Source: UBA9662 sp002729415 (GTDB taxonomy: Bacteria > Poribacteria > WGA-4E > UBA9662). Taken from it: a stretch of DNA of 17,674 nt. The translations under genes were made by a program, and so were the position numbers. Within the stretch, counting starts at the first letter, position 1, and each line of letters opens with the position of its first letter. The DNA lies in NCBI GenBank assembly GCA_002729415.1, contig PBXZ01000193.1, forward strand, positions 1 to 17,674. The letters are read 5' to 3'. The notes beneath the pieces were generated by a model. That model had not been told where the DNA came from. It was given only the letters and a program-made list of their open reading frames with translations, and searched no databases. Positions 1 to 6,468 of the stretch are shown here, in pieces.

Positions 1-501
1 TACATTCCCAAAACTAGAACCGGGCGATCTATGTAATTGGCTAACAATTACGCGTTCAGCACCGTTAATAACGAACGTCCCATGTTCAGTCATCAGCGGT
101 ATATCCCCCATGTAAACCTCTGACTCCTTAATATCAATTACCAGGTTCTCTTCACTGCCGTCCTTAGCTTCTCTAATTGTCAAGGCCAACCGGGCCTTTA
201 AGGGAACAGAATAACTGAAACCTCTATATTGACATTCATCAATGTCATATTTAGGAGTGCCTAACGAATAATCAATAAAATCGAGAGTTGCAATACCATT
301 AAAATCGTCAATTGGAAAAATGTCCTCAAACATCGCTTGTAGGCCAGCACTCTTTCTTTCCCCAGATGCCACATTTCGTTGCAAAAAATCGTTATAAGAT
401 TTCCTTTGGATTTCCACGAGATCCGGAAGCGATTCCTCAATATTCCCAATCTTTGCAAACGATGTACGCTCGCGTTTACTGAGCTGATTGTTCGCCGACA
501 T
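1..501 (-). CDS. rpoB: RNA polymerase beta subunit, N-terminal part (runs off window)
   Basis: Translating the minus strand from the ATG at 501 gives 167 codons, open to base 1. The product begins MSANNQLSKRERTSFAKIG and continues through hallmarks of the bacterial RpoB N-terminus: an EIQRKSYNDFLQ segment (residues ~31-42), FEDIFPIDDFNG (~58-69), YDIDECQYRGFSYSVPLKARL (split across ~84-104), the EVYMGDIPLMTEHGTFVING stretch (~126-145) and AERVIVSQLHRSPG (~146-159). These form the beta1/protrusion domain of the catalytic core of RNA polymerase. The rifampicin region and catalytic motifs lie outside the window. AAGGTGGA lies just upstream of the ATG, a good ribosome binding site. In most bacteria rpoB follows rplJ-rplL; here the gene upstream is a ThuA-like protein and rpoB has its own promoter. 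Identity is very secure; the C-terminal ~85% is not seen. Confidence 0.97.
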   Translation of the reverse strand, partial: MSANNQLSKRERTSFAKIGNIEESLPDLVEIQRKSYNDFLQRNVASGERKSAGLQAMFEDIFPIDDFNGIATLDFIDYSLGTPKYDIDECQYRGFSYSVPLKARLALTIREAKDGSEENLVIDIKESEVYMGDIPLMTEHGTFVINGAERVIVSQLHRSPGSSFGNV

Positions 502-572
502 GTTTCCACCTTTTAAACTAGATTTTTGTGGATCTTTTCAAAATAATAGTTTGGATGCTAACAAAACGGGTT

Positions 573-601
573 ATTGTATGATATTTTCTTAGTAATGTCA
601 A
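573..601 (-). promoter_or_regulatory. Sigma70 promoter for rpoB
   Basis: On the minus strand TTGACA (596-601) is a perfect -35 box, followed by a 17-base spacer and TACAAT (573-578), a 5/6 match to the -10 box. Transcription would start near 566, leaving an AT-rich leader of about 65 bases before the rpoB ATG at 501. It is the best promoter match I found in the window and is what one expects for an essential, highly expressed gene. It implies that rpoB is transcribed independently of ribosomal protein genes here. Confidence 0.8.
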
Positions 602-639
602 CGAATTCTATATCATTTTAGTTGTAAACTCAAATTGTT

Positions 640-684
640 CTAGTAAATCAACACCGGAATTTTTTCTTGTATTTCAATACCCAT
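640..684 (-). CDS. Possible 14-residue small ORF between thuA-like gene and rpoB promoter
   Basis: ATG at 684 opens a 14-codon frame, MGIEIQEKIPVLIY, ending in TAG at 640-642. AGGAG at 693-697 stands 8 bases upstream, a well-placed Shine-Dalgarno sequence. The frame lies downstream of the ThuA-like gene and upstream of the rpoB promoter, on the same strand as both. It is too short to match to a family, and a frame of this size with an AGGAG could arise by chance. It is reported because the spacing is good, not because a function is suggested. Confidence 0.15.
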   Translation of the reverse strand: MGIEIQEKIPVLIY

Positions 685-742
685 TTGAATAGCTCCTAAT
701 GCTCAACAATTGGCTCAATTTCAAACAAAGTCAACCAATGAA

Positions 743-1396
743 TTAAATCCGATTTGCCAGCCACTGAATTCCTCTAAACACAACTGTACGGAAGTTTGGA
801 TTGTAAAATGATTGATTATCATGTCCAGATTGGTAACAGAATACACGGCCGTTTCCATAATGCCGTGTCCACCCAACTGTATGCATGCTGTTTACATGAT
901 TTATCACCAAAAGGGGATGACTATCATCTCTTACTTCATTCATTGTATAAGTTTCGTCAACCATTTCCCATGACTTCAGACCATATGTTATTGGATGACT
1001 ATCATCCATGAGATCTGTTTGAACAGTCTGATTACCATGATATCCAAACCTTCGGTCGGCAACACCAACAATTTGACTCCATATTTCCCAATGGGGAAAT
1101 GCCAATATGGCATGGTGTAACAAGAAGATTCCCTGTCCATTTTCAGCTAACTTATTTATAGAATTCAAGATTATAGCGCCATCCCGCTCATCAGCGACAG
1201 GCGTTTGTTGATGAAAATTGTAAAAGAGGATTACATCATACTTGTCATTATATTTCCCTACGTCAGCAACGAAATTCTCAAGATCCTGTAAGTAAAACTC
1301 CATATTGGACATACTGCTAAACATCTGCTGAAACCCTGGAATATCAAACGCGTGTTTCCCTGTAACGACTGCGATTGCAATATCAACATCATTCAT
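743..1396 (-). CDS. ThuA-like domain protein (class I glutamine amidotransferase-like fold)
   Basis: The product is about 217 residues and spans a single ThuA-type domain. Visible family features are an N-terminal beta strand (DIAIAVVTGKHAFD), a DVILFYNF strand near residue 58, the LLHHAILAFPHWEIW segment near 93-107, and the C-terminal GRVFCYQSGHDNQSF followed by FRGIQWLA. ThuA proteins (named for trehalose utilisation) have a flavodoxin/amidotransferase-like fold; most homologues in Planctomycetota-type genomes have unproven roles in sugar metabolism, so no substrate is assigned. A GTG at 1399 is also in frame, but GGGAAG stands 6 bases before the ATG at 1396 and only 3 before the GTG, so I prefer the ATG. 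It follows the secreted-protein gene with only a short gap, suggesting one transcript. No signal peptide is seen. Confidence 0.8.
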   Translation of the reverse strand: MNDVDIAIAVVTGKHAFDIPGFQQMFSSMSNMEFYLQDLENFVADVGKYNDKYDVILFYNFHQQTPVADERDGAIILNSINKLAENGQGIFLLHHAILAFPHWEIWSQIVGVADRRFGYHGNQTVQTDLMDDSHPITYGLKSWEMVDETYTMNEVRDDSHPLLVINHVNSMHTVGWTRHYGNGRVFCYQSGHDNQSFYNPNFRTVVFRGIQWLANRI

Positions 1397-1413
1397 CACT
1401 GTCTTCCCATAAA

Positions 1414-2139
1414 TTATTTTTTCATTTTAGCCCACAGAGATGTGAGCTTATCACTTCGATTTACGCCAATTCTATCCTCTTCCACTTTGATGTCATACTC
1501 AACCAAATAGTATATCTTTGGCTCATCCTTACCACCAACAGGTTTACTGATCATTTTAACAGGACCAACGTTGGGAGCCAACCACAAGGTGCCCTCTGAT
1601 TCGAAATCAACAACTTCTAGCATCATATGCTGTATAATCTTGAGACAATTCCGAAATTTACCTGCCGGTGTGGTTACATCTTCAATGACAACAACTTTTT
1701 GATCGTAAATTGCTTCAATTACCATCTCCAAAAATAGAACTTTAACTTTCGCTTTACTTTTGACCGTCCATTGGGCTTCCAGTTTAAGAGGATTTGGGAT
1801 AAATATCTGAGGAGGCTTGTAATTGAAGATAACCTTTCCAACCAGTGCGACCTCATCAAATACAGCACGATGTATGACAAAGCCTTTTGGAGTTGATTGA
1901 ATGAAAAACTGAGTTGTGCTATCGTTTGTTTCATCGATTAAAACTTTCACACCTGAAATACCAAAATTGGTATCTGGCTCGACAATTTTAATCGTCTTTT
2001 TGTTCACCTTATTGATACTTTGGAATCGCCATGTATTTCCAATTTCATCTGGATAATAAGTCCCTTGAGCAAAAGCATTAAAGAAAACAAAAAAAATCAA
2101 CAACACAGAAGCAAACCACAACCTATTTCTATTATTCAA
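1414..2139 (-). CDS. Secreted protein of unknown function
   Basis: This is a 241-residue protein with a clear signal peptide: basic start (NNRNR), hydrophobic core (LWFASVLLIFFVFF) and a likely signal peptidase I site after residue 24 (FNAFA|QG). There is no lipobox Cys. The mature part is beta-rich, with TPAGKFRNCLKI near 157 and GTLWLAPNVGPVKM near 184. This 'process-related conversion ... W-APNVGPVK' pattern is common in secreted DUF3108-like or hypothetical proteins, but I cannot assign a family firmly. The start codon is TTG at 2139; AAGGA lies 8 bases upstream and the signal peptide begins there, so TTG is supported. It is followed at 14-18 bases by the ThuA-like gene, so the two are probably co-transcribed. 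Confidence 0.75.
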   Translation of the reverse strand: MNNRNRLWFASVLLIFFVFFNAFAQGTYYPDEIGNTWRFQSINKVNKKTIKIVEPDTNFGISGVKVLIDETNDSTTQFFIQSTPKGFVIHRAVFDEVALVGKVIFNYKPPQIFIPNPLKLEAQWTVKSKAKVKVLFLEMVIEAIYDQKVVVIEDVTTPAGKFRNCLKIIQHMMLEVVDFESEGTLWLAPNVGPVKMISKPVGGKDEPKIYYLVEYDIKVEEDRIGVNRSDKLTSLWAKMKK

Positions 2140-2430
2140 TTTATTATCCTTATGACTGAGCGGCCTAGAGCAATCTTAACCCTCTATCGGTTCTCCACGG
2201 AGTATACAGCTTGGTATTTATTTTTACCTTAATAAAGTTCACAGATCAAATCCAATTGCTTCTGGTTAAACTTAAGGCAAAATGAATAAAGGAGCTCAAA
2301 CAGAGATCGGAGTTTTAGATGACAAGTGTTGAGCACTTTCATATCGAAAACAGTTTGTCTCGGTTGAAGACAAAAAATTAGAGCTCCATGAATTCCCTCC
2401 CAATTAATTAATTTCATAAGGTTAAATCAA
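2140..2430. other. Divergent intergenic region between secreted-protein gene and sulfatase gene
   Basis: This stretch must hold the starts of transcription for both flanking operons. I see no convincing consensus promoter. It contains a dyad TTTC-N5-GAAA at 2337-2349. A GGGAGGGAA on the minus strand (near 2395-2403) precedes an ATG whose frame stops after three codons, so it is probably meaningless. A longer minus-strand open frame here (2229-2417) has no recognisable family features and I do not count it as a gene. Confidence 0.5.
2337..2349. promoter_or_regulatory. TTTC-N5-GAAA dyad, possible operator
   Basis: TTTCATATCGAAA has complementary 4-base arms around ATATC. A near copy, TTTCTATATCGAAA, lies at 3996-4009 upstream of the next plus-strand gene, and in both cases CAG follows within one or two bases. 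Two similar sites in the upstream regions of consecutive genes could be binding sites for one regulator. The arms are short and AT-rich, so chance is a real alternative. Confidence 0.2.
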
Positions 2431-3837
2431 ATGAATATTCTAGTTATATGCGCAGACACTTTTCGGGCAGATTATCTCGGTTGTTATGACAACAGTTGGA
2501 TTAAAACTCCACACATCGATAAATTAGCTGGGGAAGGTATTCGCTTTGACGAATTTTATGGCGAAGCCTTGCCAACGATTCCTGCTAGACGGGTACTTTA
2601 CACTGGACGAAAAGCCTTTCCATTTAGCTATCACCAGCAAAAAGGAGATATGGTCCAACTTCCTGGCTGGCATCCGATATACGATGAAGACATAACTTTA
2701 GCTGAGCACCTATCAGATCTAGGCTATACCACCGGTTTGGTCAGCGACCTGTACCATATGATGAAACCGGGCAAAAACTTCCATCGAGGGTTCCATTCAT
2801 GGGAATGGATTCGTGGCCAGGAAGCAGATCCGTTCATCCCAACGTCAAAACCAAATCAGAACGTTTCCAAATACATTGGATCAAAAGTTGATATCAACCC
2901 GGGGAAACACCGCTTGATGTCGCAGTACCTAAACAATCGCTCTTGGTGGAAGGACGAATCAGATCACTTTGCGGGACAAGTGATGCAGTCCGCAGCAAAC
3001 TGGATTACGAGATACGGGAGCAAAAAGCCATGGATGCTTTGGGTAGAAAGTTTCGATCCACACGAACCATGGGACGCCCCGAAAGAGTTTCTAGAATTGT
3101 ATTCCTCAACCGATTATCAAGGCAAAGAACCAATCTGGCCGAGCGGATTAGTAGATAATTATACTAAAGATGAGTTTAACCGAATTAAAGCCCACTATGC
3201 TGGTGAGTGCTCACATGTTGACAGGTGGGTAGGGCACATAGTTGAAACACTGCAATCGCAACATCTGTTGAATGACACTATAGTTGTGTTCATGTCTGAT
3301 CACGGCTGTATTATGGGAGAACAAGGTCAGATCCACAAGGGACAAGATCGACTAAGAATACAAGCAACAAGATGCCCATTGATTATACGAATGCCGGAAG
3401 CACAATATGCAGGGACAGTTGTTGATGGATTTGTCCAACACCAAGACATCATGCCGACTTTGCTCGGTTTGATTGAGCAACACGTTCCAAAACGATGTAA
3501 CGGCCAAAATTTCTGGCCACTGGTCACCAAAAAAGAACCGATCAATTTACATGATATCATTGTTTCTGGGTTTGGCTGGTATGCCAGTGTCCGAACGGCA
3601 GGTTGGAACTATCAAGCTCCTTGGACAGAGGCTGATAACCAACGTCCTCCAGAGCTCTACAATCGCAAGAAAGATCCAGATGAACTGATAAATGTAATTG
3701 AAGATTATTCTAGTATAGCAAAAGATTTGCAAGCACATCTGGATAAGGTCATAAGAACAACTCATTTGACGGAAGGTCAATTGGGGCAGATAAGCGAAAC
3801 AGACACTCCAGCTGCCGTTCCCGGAGTAAAATGGTAA
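2431..3837 (+). CDS. Sulfatase-superfamily (alkaline phosphatase fold) hydrolase with Thr at nucleophile position
   Basis: This 468-residue protein matches the usual length and layout of sulfatase-family (PF00884) enzymes. It starts NILVICADTFRADYLGCYD (metal ligand D9), has TPHIDKLAGEGIRFD, then LPTIPARRVLYTGR where the C/S-x-P-x-R signature of sulfatases should be. T49 occupies the Cys/Ser position that is normally matured to formylglycine, and R53 is kept. Further expected residues are FDPHEPWD (D209, H211), MSDHG (D290, H291) and HKG (K303). The metal site therefore looks intact while the nucleophile is Thr, as in phosphodiesterase branches of the superfamily. The enzyme may hydrolyse a phosphate or phosphonate ester, or act without formylglycine; no substrate can be named. 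No signal peptide is seen, so it is probably cytoplasmic. AAGG lies about 9 bases before the ATG. Confidence 0.88.
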   Translation: MNILVICADTFRADYLGCYDNSWIKTPHIDKLAGEGIRFDEFYGEALPTIPARRVLYTGRKAFPFSYHQQKGDMVQLPGWHPIYDEDITLAEHLSDLGYTTGLVSDLYHMMKPGKNFHRGFHSWEWIRGQEADPFIPTSKPNQNVSKYIGSKVDINPGKHRLMSQYLNNRSWWKDESDHFAGQVMQSAANWITRYGSKKPWMLWVESFDPHEPWDAPKEFLELYSSTDYQGKEPIWPSGLVDNYTKDEFNRIKAHYAGECSHVDRWVGHIVETLQSQHLLNDTIVVFMSDHGCIMGEQGQIHKGQDRLRIQATRCPLIIRMPEAQYAGTVVDGFVQHQDIMPTLLGLIEQHVPKRCNGQNFWPLVTKKEPINLHDIIVSGFGWYASVRTAGWNYQAPWTEADNQRPPELYNRKKDPDELINVIEDYSSIAKDLQAHLDKVIRTTHLTEGQLGQISETDTPAAVPGVKW

Positions 3838-4095
3838 AGTTGATTACCGAAAATTCAGACAAATTCCGAATGGGTATAAATGGCAATCAACCGTATCATT
3901 AGAATTTGCCTCTATTTAGGGATTCGGAAACAAATAGAAGGAAGATACCGAGGTGCTACTAGCACACGGTATGTCAGGGCAAGGTCATGTGGCATTTTCT
4001 ATATCGAAACAGATCTGTAAACAAAAAGATTCATTGAAATCTTCACTTCAAAAACATTTCCCTGACTTTGATCAACAAGATCTGTACCAATCGAA
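3838..4095. other. Intergenic region after sulfatase gene, with a weak inverted repeat
   Basis: There is no coding frame I can support. TCTATTT (3911-3917) and AAATAGA (3932-3938) form a perfect 7-base inverted repeat with a 14-base loop, but no T-run follows, so it is a poor intrinsic terminator. The TTTC-N6-GAAA dyad described separately lies at 3996-4009. The DUF445 gene begins at the right edge without a clear Shine-Dalgarno sequence. Confidence 0.4.
3996..4009. promoter_or_regulatory. TTTC-N6-GAAA dyad, second copy
   Basis: TTTCTATATCGAAA resembles the site at 2337-2349 with one extra T in the spacer. It lies about 90 bases upstream of the DUF445 start. See the first copy for the argument; the assignment as an operator is only a guess. 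Confidence 0.2.
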
Positions 4096-5436
4096 ATGAA
4101 AACCCTTACTAAAGCATTCAAGATTTTCTTTAGATTCGTCGTTCCAGCAGTTTTAGTATTACTATATTTTCTAAAGACACTTGTTTTACCAGAAAAAAGG
4201 CATCTGGAAATTATGTATACGATTTCCTTATCCGCTTGCATGGGGTACTTCACAAACTTCATCGCTATCAAGATGCTTTTCAGGCCAAAAAAAGAAACGT
4301 TCTTTAAAAGACAAGGGGTAATTCCAAAAAATCAAGAAATACTGGCTAAAAGCTTCGGGGAAGGAATCTCCAGCAACTTTTTTGAGGCGAATGACCTAAC
4401 AAATTACATAACAGAAAACCACGTGGTTGAAAACCTCATAACACAAATCAAGAGATACCTGTCCAACAAAATACAGGAAAACCATGTACAACAGGCCATT
4501 AAATCTTGGTTACTAAGGATATTCAGGTTAAATTCAGCAAAAATATACGACGTACTGATCCAATTTTCCGAAAAGAACTTTTCACACTTCCTACAACGGA
4601 ATATCAACTTCCGAACAGCCTTAGGTTTTCTAAGCGAGACCATCGAAAAGAACATTAAAAACAACAATATCAACTTGGTTCAGATTTCAAGAACAATTTC
4701 GAGCCATATTGAAAGCAATATTCCTCACATTTCAAATCAAATTTATCAACAAATACAGGCATACATTGACCAGCAAAGAATTTTACAAAAAGCAACCATC
4801 AGACTTGCTACTTGGCTGAATGATTTTGATAGATTAGTAGTGGAAACGCAACTCCATACAATGGTTGTATCAACAGAATTCCAGCATGAAGTTTATCAAC
4901 AATTGGAAACTGGTATCAGCAAAATTACCGAATACATCAACTCAGAAGAAGGAGCGGACAAGGTCCGCCAATACTTCGAAAAAACGTTGATTGACATACA
5001 TAAAGTTGTGGAGGAAAAAGGCATCCCATGGCTAATGGAGAAGATCGAATCGTTTCTTGAAGAGGATTCAAACTGGAATAAACTTGAACAGATATGTAAC
5101 ACGCTAATCAACTTTGCAGAACAAGAATTAAAGAACTTAACAAACAGTGAAGAATTTAGTGTTGCTCTTGGCACAGCAACACCAATCATCTTAAATGCAC
5201 TGGACATTTCTTCTATAGTGACAGAAAAAGTTAGAACCTTGGATACCAATCAACTGGAAAAGATGATTCTAGACGCCACAGGAGAGCACCTTGGAAAAAT
5301 TGAAGTATTAGGCGGGATACTCGGAGCAATTATAGGCATCGCCTTATTTAATATAAAATTGTTTATTTCGATTATGGCNGGCTTAATCGTCCTCGCCCTG
5401 ATCGAACANATTTTNACCTCTAAGAAGAACGAATGA
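4096..5436 (+). CDS. DUF445 family membrane protein
   Basis: The 446-residue product has the DUF445 (YheB/YjiN-type) layout: a membrane helix at ~12-31, a second hydrophobic stretch containing the family signature CMGYFTNFIAIKMLFRP (48-64) followed by GVIPKNQEILAKSFGE (74-89), a long polar alpha-helical middle, and a C-terminal hydrophobic hairpin (~405-441) rich in Gly and Ile. Members are membrane-anchored proteins of unknown biochemical role. The ATG is chosen because a TGA lies in frame 18 bases upstream and the first membrane helix follows directly; no good Shine-Dalgarno is visible. Three ambiguous bases (5379, 5409, 5415) are all third codon positions and do not disturb the frame. The gene converges with the PhyH gene, leaving only 34 bases between the stops. 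Confidence 0.88.
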   Translation: MKTLTKAFKIFFRFVVPAVLVLLYFLKTLVLPEKRHLEIMYTISLSACMGYFTNFIAIKMLFRPKKETFFKRQGVIPKNQEILAKSFGEGISSNFFEANDLTNYITENHVVENLITQIKRYLSNKIQENHVQQAIKSWLLRIFRLNSAKIYDVLIQFSEKNFSHFLQRNINFRTALGFLSETIEKNIKNNNINLVQISRTISSHIESNIPHISNQIYQQIQAYIDQQRILQKATIRLATWLNDFDRLVVETQLHTMVVSTEFQHEVYQQLETGISKITEYINSEEGADKVRQYFEKTLIDIHKVVEEKGIPWLMEKIESFLEEDSNWNKLEQICNTLINFAEQELKNLTNSEEFSVALGTATPIILNALDISSIVTEKVRTLDTNQLEKMILDATGEHLGKIEVLGGILGAIIGIALFNIKLFISIMXGLIVLALIEXIXTSKKNE

Positions 5437-5470
5437 ATTAAAATCGGGTTTTCTATACACTGAGGAGCCG

Positions 5471-6163
5471 TCAGCGTTGATCAATAGCTGGAGTCGGCCA
5501 AAAGTGGGTCGAAAAACTTCTACGTTCTTTGTTAGTTTGATTTGGTCCAGTATAGTGTAGTGTGCAGGCATGGTGAAAACTACAATCTCCAGCCTGATAG
5601 GATACTGGTACGGCCACCTGGTCTTCCAACCTTACTTCCAAAGCGCCACCAATCGGATTCCGATCTTGCGCATTATGGTGAAGATAGATTCCCTGCTGAT
5701 GACTACCCGGAATAAACTGCATGCTTCCTTGTTCCGGAGTTGCATCTACCAACGCCAACCAACAGGTTATCCCACGTTCGACTGCCTCCTCAGGCCAAGG
5801 ACCATAACCCGCATCCTGGTGCCACAAGACTTCAATTGGACTATACGGGGGTTTATAAATCAATTGGTCATACGCAACTTCAAGATCCTCACCATTCAGC
5901 TGTTTGGCGATTGACAAAATTTTCTGAAAATAGGGGAACTTCCGCCAACCCAATACAGCTGAAGGATCTCCCAGTTGAGCGATTGGTACACTATTAATCC
6001 GCTTTTTCCAATCGTGGACATCAATTTGACCACTAATGGCCTTTTGGTAACCCACATTGATTTCATCCACCTGATCCAACGGTAACAAATTGCGAATAAC
6101 TAAAAATCCATCCGTCCGAAAAATTTCAATGTGCTTTCTGGTTAATTCCACTTCTTTCCCCAC
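5471..6163 (-). CDS. Phytanoyl-CoA dioxygenase (PhyH) family protein
   Basis: This is a 230-residue Fe(II)/2-oxoglutarate oxygenase. It opens with the usual IEIFRTDGFLVIRNLLP (residues ~13-28), carries the iron-binding H115-x-D117 in VLWHQDAGYGPWP, the SMQFIPGSHQQG strand-loop (147-158), and the distal iron ligand H203 in TLHYTGPN, followed by R214/R215 for 2-oxoglutarate. All ligands are present, so it should be active. PhyH-family enzymes hydroxylate very varied small molecules; the name does not imply phytanoyl-CoA here. The start is GTG at 6163, with only a weak upstream ribosome site, and no better in-frame start is seen. It lies on the same strand as the DUF1501/DUF1553 pair but is separated from it by 305 bases holding a decayed fragment. 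Confidence 0.9.
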   Translation of the reverse strand: MGKEVELTRKHIEIFRTDGFLVIRNLLPLDQVDEINVGYQKAISGQIDVHDWKKRINSVPIAQLGDPSAVLGWRKFPYFQKILSIAKQLNGEDLEVAYDQLIYKPPYSPIEVLWHQDAGYGPWPEEAVERGITCWLALVDATPEQGSMQFIPGSHQQGIYLHHNAQDRNPIGGALEVRLEDQVAVPVSYQAGDCSFHHACTLHYTGPNQTNKERRSFSTHFWPTPAIDQR

Positions 6164-6468
6164 TTAACTTACAGGCCATCGATTACTTTATAAGGATTAG
6201 TCGCTATTGGTCCCCAGTAAAATATGGATAATAGTCTAGAGGTCAGGAACATGCTCATTTCTTCAGCTCAACCCTCTATCTATTAACACACCAATCTCTA
6301 AAGGCTTGTTCTCAAAGGTCGTTGCAAATTTCGCTGGAATCGCATAGATCGTTACAGCCTCTTCCCGACCACTAGCCTACACTTCTTGAGTAACATAATC
6401 CGCTACAATTAACTGTGAGGATTTCACTACTTCTTCTGAAATCACAAGCTAGATCTTTCGTCACTTAC
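6164..6468 (-). other. Intergenic stretch between DUF1501 gene and PhyH gene
   Basis: No intact gene lies in these 305 bases. The right two thirds hold the decayed frame described at 6263-6448. The left third (6164-6262) should contain the PhyH promoter on the minus strand; I see only weak candidates, such as TATTTT near 6219 without a convincing -35 box. Confidence 0.5.
6263..6448 (-). pseudogene. Decayed coding fragment, family not identified
   Basis: On the minus strand one frame runs 61 codons from 6448 to the TGA at 6263-6265, with a single internal TAG at 6377-6379. The part after the TAG reads like real protein (SGREEAVTIYAIPAKFATTF then ENKPLEIGVLIDRG), with a sensible spread of charged and hydrophobic residues. 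An upstream in-frame TAG at 6449-6451 closes it, and there is no ATG. This fits the 3' remnant of a gene that has lost its front and gained a stop, or a gene with a sequencing error. I cannot name the family. It sits directly downstream of the DUF1501 gene. Confidence 0.3.

Noticed and set aside
261..509. An 82-residue open frame on the minus strand
   Set aside because: It is a shadow: the overlapping minus-strand frame from 501 encodes the RpoB N-terminus.
2229..2417. A 62-residue minus-strand frame in the divergent region
   Set aside because: It has no recognisable motif and lies where two operon promoters are expected.
3911..3938. Inverted repeat TCTATTT/AAATAGA as a terminator of the sulfatase gene
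   Set aside because: The AT-only stem is weak, the loop is 14 bases and no T-run follows.
5437..5470. Bidirectional terminator between convergent DUF445 and PhyH genes
   Set aside because: Only AAAATCGGGTTTT is present; no stem of useful length can form.
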